From assembly GCF_000143885.2 (NCBI RefSeq), contig NC_018581.1, positions 2,232,001 through 2,296,000 on the forward strand: a stretch of DNA of 64,000 nt. Reading direction: 5' to 3'. Below the pieces are notes generated by a model. That model was not told where the DNA came from. It searched no databases and was given only the letters and a program-made list of their open reading frames with translations. The DNA is from Gordonia sp. KTR9. Its GTDB lineage: Bacteria > Actinomycetota > Actinomycetes > Mycobacteriales > Mycobacteriaceae. The translations under genes and the position numbers were made by a program. Below, one piece after another: positions 8,253 to 16,981 of the stretch (positions are counted from its first letter, which is position 1; each line of letters opens with the position of its first letter).

Positions 8253-10856
8253 TCAGCCCTCCTGTGCGTCGAAGGCGCGTGCTCGAAGCGAGCGTGCCAC
8301 GCCGTCACGACCCTCGGAGATCAGTCGCTTGAGCGCGGACGGATGGTCCCCGGACAAGAACTCCTCGGCGAGGTCGAGGGCCTGCTGCGACATCGCCCAA
8401 CTCGGGTACAGGCCGACGACGACGGTCTGCGCGACCTCGCTGGACCGGCGTGCCCAGACCTCCGGTACGGCGGCGAAGTACTTCTCTACATAGGGCTCGA
8501 GGAGTTCGCCTTGCCCGGGGCGGGCGAACCCGCCGATCATGGTGCGGGTGTACACGTTCGAGAGCGTGTCGTCCTCGACGGCGCGAGTCCAGGTGTCCGC
8601 CTTGGCTTCCGCAAGCGGACGGGCCGCCCGCGCCAGTGCCGCCGACCGCGTACCGGTCGCGGTGTTGTCACGCTCGGCCTCGGCGTCGATGACCGGGGTC
8701 GACGCCGGATCGGTGTCGATGGCCCCAGCGGTCGCCAGCGCGGTCACCAGCTTCCACCGCAGATCGGTGTCCACGGCGAGACCGTCGAGGCCGTGCTCGG
8801 CGGGGTCCGCACCGTCGAGCAGTGCGCGGGCCACCTCGGTCTCGTCGTCGTTGATCCGGCCGGCCAGCCACGTGTTGACGAACGCGAGCTGATGGTCGGA
8901 GCCGGCATCGGCGGCGCGGGCGAGCTCGAGCATGCGAGCGCTGAACCCCGGGCGGCCCGTCGTCGCCGCCCACTCGGGATCGGCGTAGGACTCGATGGCT
9001 GTCGTCGCCTGCAGCAGGACGCGTTGCACGACACCGATTTCCGACTCGGCGGCGATTCCCCGACGCACGAGTTCGACGAAATCGCGGGCCCGCATCTCGG
9101 CCTGCCGGGTCATCTCCCATGCCGCCGACCAGACCAGGGTGCGTGGCATCGGATCGCTGATGTCGCCGATCCGTGCGGTCGCGGTCGCCAGCGACTCCGG
9201 GTCGAGTCGGACCGAGGCGTAGGTCAGGTCGCCGTCGTTGAGCAGCACCAGATCTCCGCGGTGCACGCCGACGAGATCGGCGACATCGGTGCGCTCACCC
9301 TCGATGTCGAGTTCGACGCTGCGGGTCTGCTCGATGGCGCCGGATCCGTTGTCGGCGTAGACGCCCACACGCAGACGGTGGACCCTGGTCTCACCGGCGC
9401 CGGGGGCGGCACCGTCCTGGACGATGGTGAACCGGGTGAAGGCGCCCGAGTCGTCGACCTCGAAGTCGGGTCGGATGACGTTGATGCCGGTGGTGCGCAG
9501 CCATTGGGCGCCCCAGTCCGACAGGTCGCGGCCCGACGACTTCTCCAGTGCGCCCAGGAGATCGGCGAACGTGGCGTTGCCGAACTCGTGTGCGGCGAAG
9601 TAGCTGCGCAACCCGGCGAGGAAGTCCTCGAGACCCACATAGGCGACCAGCTGCTTGAGGACCGATGCGCCCTTCGCGTAGGTGATGCCGTCGAAGTTGA
9701 CCTCGACGGCGGCGATGTCGGGGATGTCCGCGGCGACCGGGTGGGTCGAGGGCAGCTGGTCCTGGCGGTAGGCCCAGGACTTCTCGACGTTGGCGAACGT
9801 CGTCCAGGCGCTGGTGTACTCGGTCGCCTCGGACTGGCACAGCACCGATGCGAAGGTCGCGAAGGACTCGTTGAGCCACAGGTCATCCCACCACTGCATG
9901 GTGACCAGGTCGCCGAACCACATGTGCGCCATCTCGTGCAGAACCGTCTCGGCGCGACGCTCGTAGAGGTATTTGGTCACGCGGGACCGGAAGACGTAGT
10001 CCTCGAGGAAGGTGACGGCGCCCGCGTTCTCCATCGCACCGGCGTTGAACTCGGGGACGAACAGCTGGTCGTACTTGCCGAAGGGGTAGGGGATTCCGAA
10101 GTTCTTGTGGTAGAAGCCGAATCCCTGTTTGGTCTCGGTGAACAGTCGCTCCGAATCCATGAACTCGGCCAGCGATGCGCGGCAGTAGATGCCCAGGGGG
10201 ATGTCGCCGTGCTCGTCGGAGTAGACGTCGGTCCACTCCGCGTAGGGCCCCGCGATGAGCGCTACGAGGTAGGTGCTCATCGGGACGGTCTCCTGAAAGC
10301 GATGCACCACAGCGGATGTGGCGGCATCCGGGTCACCGGGAGCTTCCGCGTGCGCCGCGTTGGAGATGACCTTCCAGTCCGCGGGAGCGGTGACGGTCAC
10401 GGTGTAGGTCGCCTTGAGGTCGGGCTGATCGAAGCACGCGAACATCCGCTTGGCGTCGGCGGTCTCGAACTGGGAATACAGGTAGACCGAGTCGTCGGAC
10501 TGGTCGACGAATCGGTGCAGACCCTCGCCGGTGTTGGAGTAGGCGCAGTCGGCGACCACGGTGAGCGTGTTGTCGGCGGCGAGGCCGGACAACGGGATGC
10601 CGATCGACTCGTCGAAGCCGGACACGTCGAGGTCGGTGCCGTTGAGGGTGGCCGAGATCAGGGTGGGGGCGACGAGATCGACGAACGTCTCACTGCCTTC
10701 CGACGCCGTGAACCGCACCGTCGTCGTGGATCGGAACGTCTCGGTCCCGGGAGCGCCGGAACCGTCGGTGAGGTCGAGCTCGATCTGGTAGTTCGACACG
10801 TCGAGAATCGCTGCGCGGTCGCGGGCCTGGTCTCTGGTGAGGTTCGGAGCAGTCAC
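8253..10856 (-). CDS. pepN: Aminopeptidase N (M1 zinc metallopeptidase)
   Basis: An 867-aa cytoplasmic M1-family aminopeptidase, full length for the actinobacterial PepN type. The exopeptidase motif GAMEN is at 273-277 and the zinc site HEMAH at 307-311 with the third ligand E330 in WLNESFA. The N-terminal domain is a beta-sandwich saddle and the C-terminal ERAP1-like helical domain starts near residue 530. It removes N-terminal residues from peptides produced by proteases such as Clp. GTG 10856 is the start; this codon overlaps the TGA that ends the upstream double-TetR frame (GTGA), but that stop exists only because of an apparent frameshift in the regulator. Confidence 0.95.
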   Translation of the reverse strand: MTAPNLTRDQARDRAAILDVSNYQIELDLTDGSGAPGTETFRSTTTVRFTASEGSETFVDLVAPTLISATLNGTDLDVSGFDESIGIPLSGLAADNTLTVVADCAYSNTGEGLHRFVDQSDDSVYLYSQFETADAKRMFACFDQPDLKATYTVTVTAPADWKVISNAAHAEAPGDPDAATSAVVHRFQETVPMSTYLVALIAGPYAEWTDVYSDEHGDIPLGIYCRASLAEFMDSERLFTETKQGFGFYHKNFGIPYPFGKYDQLFVPEFNAGAMENAGAVTFLEDYVFRSRVTKYLYERRAETVLHEMAHMWFGDLVTMQWWDDLWLNESFATFASVLCQSEATEYTSAWTTFANVEKSWAYRQDQLPSTHPVAADIPDIAAVEVNFDGITYAKGASVLKQLVAYVGLEDFLAGLRSYFAAHEFGNATFADLLGALEKSSGRDLSDWGAQWLRTTGINVIRPDFEVDDSGAFTRFTIVQDGAAPGAGETRVHRLRVGVYADNGSGAIEQTRSVELDIEGERTDVADLVGVHRGDLVLLNDGDLTYASVRLDPESLATATARIGDISDPMPRTLVWSAAWEMTRQAEMRARDFVELVRRGIAAESEIGVVQRVLLQATTAIESYADPEWAATTGRPGFSARMLELARAADAGSDHQLAFVNTWLAGRINDDETEVARALLDGADPAEHGLDGLAVDTDLRWKLVTALATAGAIDTDPASTPVIDAEAERDNTATGTRSAALARAARPLAEAKADTWTRAVEDDTLSNVYTRTMIGGFARPGQGELLEPYVEKYFAAVPEVWARRSSEVAQTVVVGLYPSWAMSQQALDLAEEFLSGDHPSALKRLISEGRDGVARSLRARAFDAQEG

Positions 10857-12142
10857 GCAGGCCAGCTTATCCAGGTGCGGACGCGGGCGGCGCTCAACGC
10901 AACCCGGCCGGGTTCAGGATCGCCCGGGCGATCGCCTCGAGGTCGTCCGCGACCCCGGGGCCTGGACCGCAACCGTGGCGACTCGATGACCTCACAGGTG
11001 AAGCCGAAGAGCGCCTGCACGAGCGCATTCGCGTCAGCCGCCGTCAGCAGTCCGTTGCGGGATCGGATCGCGTCGATCCATTCGGCCCGATAGTCCGCCT
11101 GAGCGTTCAGCAGTCGCGTCTGCTCGGCGTCGGGAAGGTACATCAGGTCGCGGGTGAAGACCGGCATGATGCGACCGTGTTCGCCCAGCGAATACTCGAC
11201 GAACACCCGGATCAGCGCGTCGAGTGCATCGCCGGCGACGACACGGTCCAGAGCGTGGCCGGAGACATAGAGAATTCCCTGGACGCCGCGCCACAGGACC
11301 GCCAGGAGCAAATCGGATTTGCCGGAGACCTCTTGGTACAGGGTCGCGATGGAGACGTCCGCGGTCTTCGCGATCTCGTCGATACGCACGTCGGGGAATC
11401 CGCGCTCGGAGAACAGTCGGGTGGCGGCGTCGAGTATCCGCTCGCGGCGGGCGGCGGGGCGCCGGCGCGCGGGTGGGGTCTGGTCACCGGTGTCCGGACC
11501 GGGTGCCCTTGGCAGCTCACAGGTGATGAGCGAGTCCGCCACCGCTCGCTGAACCTGCTTGAGGCGGGCCGGCGGAAGTGAGCCGCGCATGCCGGAGGTG
11601 TTGGAGAACACGCTGAGCAGTGCCGCACTCAGCACCTCCGCGGCCGCCGGCGAGAGGTCGGGCCGCGTGGCGACGATGAGCGAGGCGACATGCTCGCTCA
11701 GCTCATCGAAATACTCTTTCATCACGTCGAGTTCGGCGTGCTGCAGATGCCGTTGTTCGCGGCGCCACAACGTCGAGACGTCTCGATGCGCGGTGAGGTC
11801 GCCGAGCCCGTCGAGGAGAAGGGAGAGCTGGTCGCCCGGCGAACGGCCGCGGCTCTTCGCGTCGGCCATCAGTTGGGCGACGAGCTCCACCTGGGTGGTC
11901 AGGGCCTGCGAGAGAATGTCGTGTTTGCCGGGAAAATGCCGATAGACTGCCGGGCCGGTGAGACCGACGGCGGCGCCGATCTGCTCGATGCTGACGTTCC
12001 GGAACCCGGCCTCCTGGAAGAGCTTTGTGGCGGCCCGGACGATCTGTGCCGATCTCTGCCCGACGGATCTGGGTACGACCGGGTGGCCGCGCCGATCTGC
12101 CCGGATCGGCTGATCCGGATCAGACGGTGGTGGCAGCGACAT
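10853..12142 (-). CDS. Tandem double-TetR regulator with frameshifted C-terminus
   Basis: A 429-aa protein made of two complete TetR units. Unit 1 has its helix-turn-helix at about 30-78 (SIEQIGAAVGLTGPAVYRHF) and unit 2 at about 232-282 (RIDEIAKTADVSIATLYQEV). The end of the frame, from about codon 393, is Arg/Gly/Pro-rich and unlike a TetR C-terminus. Removing one base from the CCCCGGGG run at 10953-10960 restores a high-GC3 frame reading VADDLEAIARAILNPAGLR and stopping at 10894. So either the assembly has an extra base here or the gene carries a real frameshift near its 3' end. I start at ATG 12142 (AGGA upstream); the open frame extends to 12238. Targets are unknown; it is divergent from the DsbA-like gene. 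Confidence 0.75.
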   Translation of the reverse strand: MSLPPPSDPDQPIRADRRGHPVVPRSVGQRSAQIVRAATKLFQEAGFRNVSIEQIGAAVGLTGPAVYRHFPGKHDILSQALTTQVELVAQLMADAKSRGRSPGDQLSLLLDGLGDLTAHRDVSTLWRREQRHLQHAELDVMKEYFDELSEHVASLIVATRPDLSPAAAEVLSAALLSVFSNTSGMRGSLPPARLKQVQRAVADSLITCELPRAPGPDTGDQTPPARRRPAARRERILDAATRLFSERGFPDVRIDEIAKTADVSIATLYQEVSGKSDLLLAVLWRGVQGILYVSGHALDRVVAGDALDALIRVFVEYSLGEHGRIMPVFTRDLMYLPDAEQTRLLNAQADYRAEWIDAIRSRNGLLTAADANALVQALFGFTCEVIESPRLRSRPRGRGRPRGDRPGDPEPGRVALSAARVRTWISWPA

Positions 12143-12339
12143 CCCGGGTCCTGTTCCTCGGCGGTCCATGCACCATCTCACATCACGCGCGGCCCGGGCG
12201 GTGCGTATCCCCAGCCCCCGGCCGGCTGTCCGACGCACCCGGGAACAGTTCGGCGCACCGCGATGTTGAGGCGTCCGACGGCGGAACCGGCCGGACGGCC
12301 GGCGCCCGACAGACAGCCGACTCTCGAGAGGACGTTCCG

Positions 12340-12960
12340 ATGTCAGTGCAGGCCCAGACCACCGACCGCGTCGATTTCTGGTTCGACCCGCTGTGTCCCT
12401 GGTGCTGGATCACCTCGCGCTGGATTCTCGAAGCCGAGCAGGTCCGGCCGATCGAGGTGAACTTCCACATCATGAGCCTCGCTGTCCTCAACGAGGGCAA
12501 GGACATTCCCGAGGAGTACCGCGAGGGACTCAAGCACGCCTGGCGTCCCGTCCGCGTCGTGGCGGCCGCCGCCGCCCAGAAGGGGGACGAGATCCTCGCG
12601 CCCTTGTACACGGCGATGGGCACCCGCATCCACAACCAGGGCATCAAAGACCTCGACGAGGTCATCGCCGGTGCGCTCGACGAACTCGGTCTCGACGCCT
12701 CGCTCGCGGAGGCCGCCGACGGCACCGAGTTCGACGACACCATCCGCGCGAGTCATCACGCCGGCATGGACAAGGTGGGCGACGATGTCGGCACGCCGAC
12801 CATCCACGTCAACGACGTCGCATTCTTCGGTCCGGTCCTGTCGCGCATCCCGCGCGGTGAGGACGCCGGGACGGTGTGGGACGGTGCGCGCGCGCTGGCG
12901 TCGTACCCCCACTTCTTCGAGCTCAAGCGCACACGGAACGAGGACCCGCAGTTCGACTGA
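12340..12960 (+). CDS. DsbA-family mycothiol-dependent oxidoreductase (Rv2466c type)
   Basis: A 206-aa thioredoxin-fold protein nearly the length of M. tuberculosis Rv2466c (207 aa), a mycoredoxin/mycothiol-linked reductase that responds to oxidative stress and activates nitro-prodrugs. The active site CPWC is at C19-C22 and a cis-Pro loop is seen in VGTPTIHVN. There is no signal peptide, so it acts in the cytoplasm. The start at ATG 12340 follows GAGAGG by 8 nt and fits the homologue; the frame continues upstream to 12025 without coding character. It is divergent from the double-TetR gene and converges on the M48 protease with a 32-bp gap. Confidence 0.88.
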   Translation: MSVQAQTTDRVDFWFDPLCPWCWITSRWILEAEQVRPIEVNFHIMSLAVLNEGKDIPEEYREGLKHAWRPVRVVAAAAAQKGDEILAPLYTAMGTRIHNQGIKDLDEVIAGALDELGLDASLAEAADGTEFDDTIRASHHAGMDKVGDDVGTPTIHVNDVAFFGPVLSRIPRGEDAGTVWDGARALASYPHFFELKRTRNEDPQFD

Positions 12961-12992
12961 CCGGTTCGGTTGTGCCGCAACGGACTTCCGCG

Positions 12993-14039
12993 TCAGAAAC
13001 GTGGCGGGGGTTCCATGCCGTTGGGAAGTCCGCCGGGCGCGAGGGCGGCGGGATGTGGTGGCGGTGGCACCGCCACCACGTTCCCGCTGCCGACACCGCG
13101 GACGATCCGGCGCGGACGCAACAGCATCGCGCCCGCACGGGTCCGGTCGCGGAGAGCGGCCGCGCGCCAGGTCAGCACCGGATGCGACGACATGGCGTTG
13201 GTCAAGAAGGTGAAGAAGCCGCGCTCGTGGGTCGCCCGGTCGGCGAACTGGTCGAAGTCCACCGCCGAGAGCATGTATTTGCCCGCGGCCAGGACTCCGA
13301 TGGCGCCGGGTGCGCCACCGGGTCTGGCGTAATACCCGTAGTTGTCGGCACTGTATTCCTGCGCGCGGCACAGCGCGGCCCCGAGGACCGGGATGTTCAT
13401 GCCGACGATCGTCGAGAGCTGTCGCCAGTACGAGGTGTGCCCGGCGGCGATGTGGCCGACCTCGTGGCCGATGATGAACTCGAGTGCCTGCGGATCCCGG
13501 GCCGCGCCACCCACCTCGAACAGGTCGGAGTACACGACGACGAAGCGTCGGAACCCGTGCCCGGAGGCGAACGCGTTGATCGCGCCGTTGCCGAGGACGA
13601 CGTAGGCGTCGGGCACGTATTCGAGGCCGAAGCGCGCCGCGGCCTCGACGACCATCCGATGCCCGTCCGGGAACTGGGTCGGCGTCATCTGCACACCGTT
13701 CACCCGTGGAGACGCGTAGGTCAGACCGCGGATCACGAAGAGCAGGAGCGGGAACAGCAGCGCACCCAGCAGGAGCTGGTCGAGCATGCCGAGCGCCACG
13801 AGCACGATGATCGCCGCGTATCCCAGCACCGTCGCGAGGATGACCACCACGAGTGCGGGGATCTCCCAGGGATGGAGCCGAGGCCTCGCCGCGTAGTGGG
13901 CCGGACGCAGCCACCGACGGGCGGGGTCGGTGGGAGCAGGTGGTGGCGGGTCGGCGACACCGGGCACGTTGGGGATCGGCGCCCCGGAGGCGGGCGCGCC
14001 GCCGTTCGGCTCGCGGGGGATGGGCAGGGGCGTGTCCAC
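12993..14039 (-). CDS. Membrane-anchored M48 zinc metalloprotease
   Basis: A 348-aa M48-family (HtpX/Ste24-like) protease. A proline-rich cytoplasmic N-terminus (1-58) is followed by two adjacent TM helices at about 60-84 and 88-104, then the catalytic domain with HEVGH at 192-196 and the third ligand E228 in CRAQEYSAD. The C-terminus is Pro/Gly-rich. Such proteins are implicated in membrane-protein quality control. The start is GTG 14039 and no Shine-Dalgarno is present; TAGATT on the minus strand (14046-14051) ends 6 nt upstream, which implies a leaderless mRNA. Only 22 bp separate it from divergent rpiB, whose -10 overlaps this one. Confidence 0.88.
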   Translation of the reverse strand: MDTPLPIPREPNGGAPASGAPIPNVPGVADPPPPAPTDPARRWLRPAHYAARPRLHPWEIPALVVVILATVLGYAAIIVLVALGMLDQLLLGALLFPLLLFVIRGLTYASPRVNGVQMTPTQFPDGHRMVVEAAARFGLEYVPDAYVVLGNGAINAFASGHGFRRFVVVYSDLFEVGGAARDPQALEFIIGHEVGHIAAGHTSYWRQLSTIVGMNIPVLGAALCRAQEYSADNYGYYARPGGAPGAIGVLAAGKYMLSAVDFDQFADRATHERGFFTFLTNAMSSHPVLTWRAAALRDRTRAGAMLLRPRRIVRGVGSGNVVAVPPPPHPAALAPGGLPNGMEPPPRF

Positions 14040-14045
14040 GCCCTC

Positions 14046-14055
14046 AATCTATAGT
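14046..14055. promoter_or_regulatory. Overlapping divergent -10 elements for two leaderless genes
   Basis: Plus strand TATAGT (14050-14055) is 6 nt before rpiB ATG 14062. Minus strand TAGATT (14051-14046) is 6 nt before the M48 protease GTG 14039. The hexamers share two base pairs, so RNA polymerase could open only one direction at a time. Confidence 0.6.
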
Positions 14056-14061
14056 GGCGCC

Positions 14062-14544
14062 ATGCGTGTCTATCTCGGTGCCGACCATGCCGGATTCGAA
14101 CTCAAGAACCAGATCGCCGATCATCTCGCGGCGACCGGCCACGAGGTCGTGGACTGCGGAGCCCATGTGATGGATCCCGCCGACGACTACCCGGCGTTCT
14201 GCATCGCCGCCGCGTCCCGGACCGTCGCCGACCCCGGCAGCCTGGGAATCGTGCTGGGCGGCAGCGGCAACGGCGAACAGATCGCTGCCAACAAGGTCCC
14301 CGGTGCCCGCTGCGCACTCGCCTGGAGCGTCGAGACCGCACAGCTGGCCCGGCAGCACAACAACGCGCAACTCATCGGAATCGGTGGCCGGATGCACAGC
14401 ACCGACGAGGCGCTCGCCATCGTCGACGCCTTCCTCGCCACCCCGTGGTCGGAGGAGGCGCGGCACCAGCGTCGCATCGACATCCTCGCCGAGTACGAGC
14501 GAACCGGTGAGGCTCCCGAGGTGCCGGCGGCCCCGGCCCAGTAG
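14062..14544 (+). CDS. rpiB: Ribose-5-phosphate isomerase B
   Basis: A 160-aa RpiB, matching the 162-aa mycobacterial enzyme that interconverts ribulose 5-phosphate and ribose 5-phosphate in the pentose phosphate pathway. The N-terminal MRVYLGADHAGFELK and the anion-hole loop GIVLGGSGNGEQIAANK are diagnostic; mycobacterial RpiB enzymes use a Glu in place of the catalytic Cys of E. coli, and here the SGNGEQ loop shows that pattern. ATG 14062 has no Shine-Dalgarno; TATAGT lies 6 nt upstream, so translation is probably leaderless. The downstream nei-type gene starts 16 nt after the stop, suggesting co-transcription. Confidence 0.95.
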   Translation: MRVYLGADHAGFELKNQIADHLAATGHEVVDCGAHVMDPADDYPAFCIAAASRTVADPGSLGIVLGGSGNGEQIAANKVPGARCALAWSVETAQLARQHNNAQLIGIGGRMHSTDEALAIVDAFLATPWSEEARHQRRIDILAEYERTGEAPEVPAAPAQ

Positions 14545-14560
14545 GCCACCGGCGCAGCCC

Positions 14561-15364
14561 GTGCCCGAGGGCCACACTCTTCATCGGCTCGCGCGTCGCC
14601 AGCAGCGTCTGTTCGGCGGCACGCAGGTCCGCGTCAGCAGCCCGCAGGGGCGGTTCGCCGACGGTGCGGCGGCGGTGGACGGACTGACCTTCCACGCCGC
14701 CGAGGCCTGGGGCAAACACCTCGTGCATCGATACCGAGATGATCGCACCGAGCGTCTGGTGCACATCCATCTCGGCCTCTACGGCGCCTTCACCGAACTC
14801 CCGGTGCCCGTGCCCGAACCGGTGGGGCAGGTTCGACTCCGAATCGAGAGTGAGACCGCCGCCACGGATCTTCGCGGACCGACGGCCTGTGAGATCTACC
14901 ACCCCGCCGACCTCGAGACGTTGATAGCCCGCCTCGGTCCGGATCCACTCCGACGCGACGCCGACCCCGGACGGGCATGGGCTGCGATCTCGCGGTCCGC
15001 GCGCCCCGTCGGCGCCCTCCTGATGGACCAGAAAGTCATCGCGGGGATCGGCAACGTGTATCGCGCCGAGATCCTCTTTCGTGCGGGCATCGACCCGATG
15101 CGTCCCGGAAAGCGTGTTCTCCGTGAGGAATTCGACGCGCTGTGGGCCGATCTGATGGACCTCATGAAGATCGGTGTACGTCGTGGACGCATCCACGTGA
15201 TACGTCCCGAGGACGATTCCGGCGCGCCGGCGTACGCGCCGAACCGGCCGCGAACCTACGTGTACCGGCGGGCCGGGGAGCCGTGCCGGATCTGCCGAAC
15301 CCCCGTCCTCGTCGCCGACCTCGAAGCGCGAAAACTGTATTGGTGCCCCGTCTGTCAGACTTAA
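14561..15364 (+). CDS. nei1: Fpg/Nei-family DNA glycosylase (Nei1 type)
   Basis: A 267-aa formamidopyrimidine/endonuclease VIII-type glycosylase-lyase for oxidised pyrimidines, equal in length to mycobacterial Nei1. After Met removal the catalytic Pro and Glu are exposed (VPEGHTLHRLA); the conserved helix-two-turn-helix KVIAGIGNVYRAE and the C-terminal zinc finger CRIC...CPVC are present. The start is GTG 14561; the open frame extends upstream into rpiB without meaning. It sits directly after rpiB. A second member of the family, mutM, is at 48841, so both Nei and Fpg activities are encoded in this window. Confidence 0.92.
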   Translation: MPEGHTLHRLARRQQRLFGGTQVRVSSPQGRFADGAAAVDGLTFHAAEAWGKHLVHRYRDDRTERLVHIHLGLYGAFTELPVPVPEPVGQVRLRIESETAATDLRGPTACEIYHPADLETLIARLGPDPLRRDADPGRAWAAISRSARPVGALLMDQKVIAGIGNVYRAEILFRAGIDPMRPGKRVLREEFDALWADLMDLMKIGVRRGRIHVIRPEDDSGAPAYAPNRPRTYVYRRAGEPCRICRTPVLVADLEARKLYWCPVCQT

Positions 15365-15468
15365 CAAGTTACTGCCCGGTCGGTGTGGGTAGCCGAACCT
15401 TAGTAGCATCGTGCAAGACCGTGAGTTCCTTACTCATGCGAAGGGTCGGGGATGACAGAGGGGGCAGT

Positions 15469-15906
15469 GTGACAATCAGCGAAAGCATCCGGTCTCATGC
15501 CGGATTGATCTCGCGGGGCGAGGTGTCCCCACTGAAAGACGTACCTTTCCACGGGGCCGCCGATGCGCCGATCACCCGCCGTGTGCTGGCCGGCGGCGAT
15601 CTGTTCCCGGAAGCGGAGAAGCGTGTCGTGGCGCACGAGATGCGCGCCGTGTCGGCTGCCGCCCGTGACTACTGCGAGCCGCATGTGCACGACTGCCCGG
15701 AGATTAACATCCTGTTGTCCCTTGACCGCCTCGTCTACGAGATCACCCTCGGCGACGAGGTCTACGAGGTCGAGGCGCCGGCGAGTATCTACATCCCGGC
15801 CGGACTGGTGCACAGCGCCAACGTGATCGAGGGAAGCGGATTCTTCGTCGCGATCATCGAGACCGCCGACTACGTCGCGAAACCGCCGCCTGCCCAGGCG
15901 TCCTGA
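15469..15906 (+). CDS. Small single-domain cupin
   Basis: A 145-aa cupin. The metal-binding signature HVHDCPEINILLS supplies His, His and Glu, and YIPAGLVHSANVI supplies the second cupin motif with its His. No other domain or signal peptide is seen. Function cannot be deduced; such proteins may be isomerases, dioxygenases or sensors. I choose GTG 15469 because AGAGGGGG precedes it by about 6 nt; ATG 15435 is an in-frame alternative. It is a single gene between nei1 and a lysin-B-like hydrolase. Confidence 0.75.
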   Translation: MTISESIRSHAGLISRGEVSPLKDVPFHGAADAPITRRVLAGGDLFPEAEKRVVAHEMRAVSAAARDYCEPHVHDCPEINILLSLDRLVYEITLGDEVYEVEAPASIYIPAGLVHSANVIEGSGFFVAIIETADYVAKPPPAQAS

Positions 15907-15994
15907 CCCGCGTCGCCATACCTGCGGAGGGACTCTCAGCGAGCCCTCAGCGACCCTGCGGCCGGTTCACACATGCCGGCGCCACGATGGGTGG

Positions 15995-16924
15995 GTGCAG
16001 CAGAGTCGAGGAGTCGGTCCCGGACGACCGGGCGACGCGTCGTCGGCGGTCACCGTCTTCGTGGTCGGTGGCACGGGGGAGTCCTTCGCGGGCGACACCC
16101 GGACCGACGTGTCGGGCCTTCTGGCAGGCGTGGCGGACGAACTCGACGACCGCTTAGTCTGTCGCTGGATCGGATACCCGGCGAGCTACGGGCCTGCCCC
16201 GGCACCGGGTGGGATGAGTTTCGTCGAGAGCGTTGCCCTCGGCGCATCCAGTCTGCGCGCGGCCGTCCGTGCCTCGACAGGTCCGATTGCCCTGGTGGGT
16301 TACTCGCAGGGAGCCGTGGTCATTCGCGCCGCCCTCGCCGACCTGGCCGCCGGCAGCGCGACCGACACGCCGCCCGCCCTGGACCGGGTGATCGGCGTGG
16401 GTCTGGTCGCCGATCCGCACCAGCCACCCGGTGTGGTGCCCGGCTGTCGCGGATGGGGCGTGGCCGGCCCCGGAGTCGACCTGCCCGCAGGGGTCCCGGT
16501 GCACTGGGTGGGCGCGGCCGAGGACATGATCTGCAACGCGGGTGCGGACTCACTCGTGCGTGACGTCGCCGACCTCACCGGGTCGATGACCTTCGCCGGA
16601 CTCGGCCGATGGGGCAGGAGTGCGTGGGATGTGCTGCGCGCCAATGACTTGCAGAACGCGCGACGCACCTCCGTCCGGCCGGCGCAGTGGCGTCGCGACC
16701 TGGGACGTCTGGCGGCTGCGTGGCGTGAGGTCCGGTGCTACCTGCCGGCGCGGATGCGCATCAGCGGTCTGTGGGTGTCGAATGCCGCGGGCGGTCGGCA
16801 CACGTCCTACGGGAGCGAACCCTACCGGCGGGCCTCGGTCACCGATCCCGCCTCCACCGGCTGTCAGGTGATCGCGCGATGGCTACAGGTGCAGGCGACG
16901 TTCGCCGCCCGCACCGCCGCGTAG
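15995..16924 (+). CDS. Lysin-B / PE-PPE-like alpha/beta hydrolase
   Basis: A 309-aa serine hydrolase of the cutinase superfamily. The nucleophile elbow GYSQGA puts the Ser at 104, an oxyanion-type VVGGTGES is at 23-30, and the arrangement ADPHQPPG...GVAG...VHWVGAAEDMICN resembles phage lysin B (mycolyl-arabinogalactan esterase) and PE-PPE domain esterases. No signal peptide or TM helix is visible after GTG 15995, so export, if any, is by another route. Lysin-B-like proteins act on mycolate esters, and the convergent neighbour is a peptidoglycan cross-linking enzyme, so a cell-envelope role is plausible but inferred. The substrate is not shown by the sequence. Confidence 0.65.
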   Translation: MQQSRGVGPGRPGDASSAVTVFVVGGTGESFAGDTRTDVSGLLAGVADELDDRLVCRWIGYPASYGPAPAPGGMSFVESVALGASSLRAAVRASTGPIALVGYSQGAVVIRAALADLAAGSATDTPPALDRVIGVGLVADPHQPPGVVPGCRGWGVAGPGVDLPAGVPVHWVGAAEDMICNAGADSLVRDVADLTGSMTFAGLGRWGRSAWDVLRANDLQNARRTSVRPAQWRRDLGRLAAAWREVRCYLPARMRISGLWVSNAAGGRHTSYGSEPYRRASVTDPASTGCQVIARWLQVQATFAARTAA

Positions 16925-16930
16925 CGCGCG

Positions 16931-16965
16931 ACAGGGGCCGGTCACCACTGGTGACCGGCCCCTGT
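16931..16965. terminator. Bidirectional hairpin terminator
   Basis: Perfect 16-bp stem (16931-16946 with 16950-16965, 3-nt loop) in the 57-bp space between the convergent hydrolase and L,D-transpeptidase genes. Confidence 0.85.
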
Positions 16966-16981
16966 GCTGTCTGTTGCTGAC

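Noticed and set aside
15995..16924. Prophage remnant around the lysin-B-like gene
   Set aside because: No neighbouring phage genes, integrase or repeats; composition equals the core.
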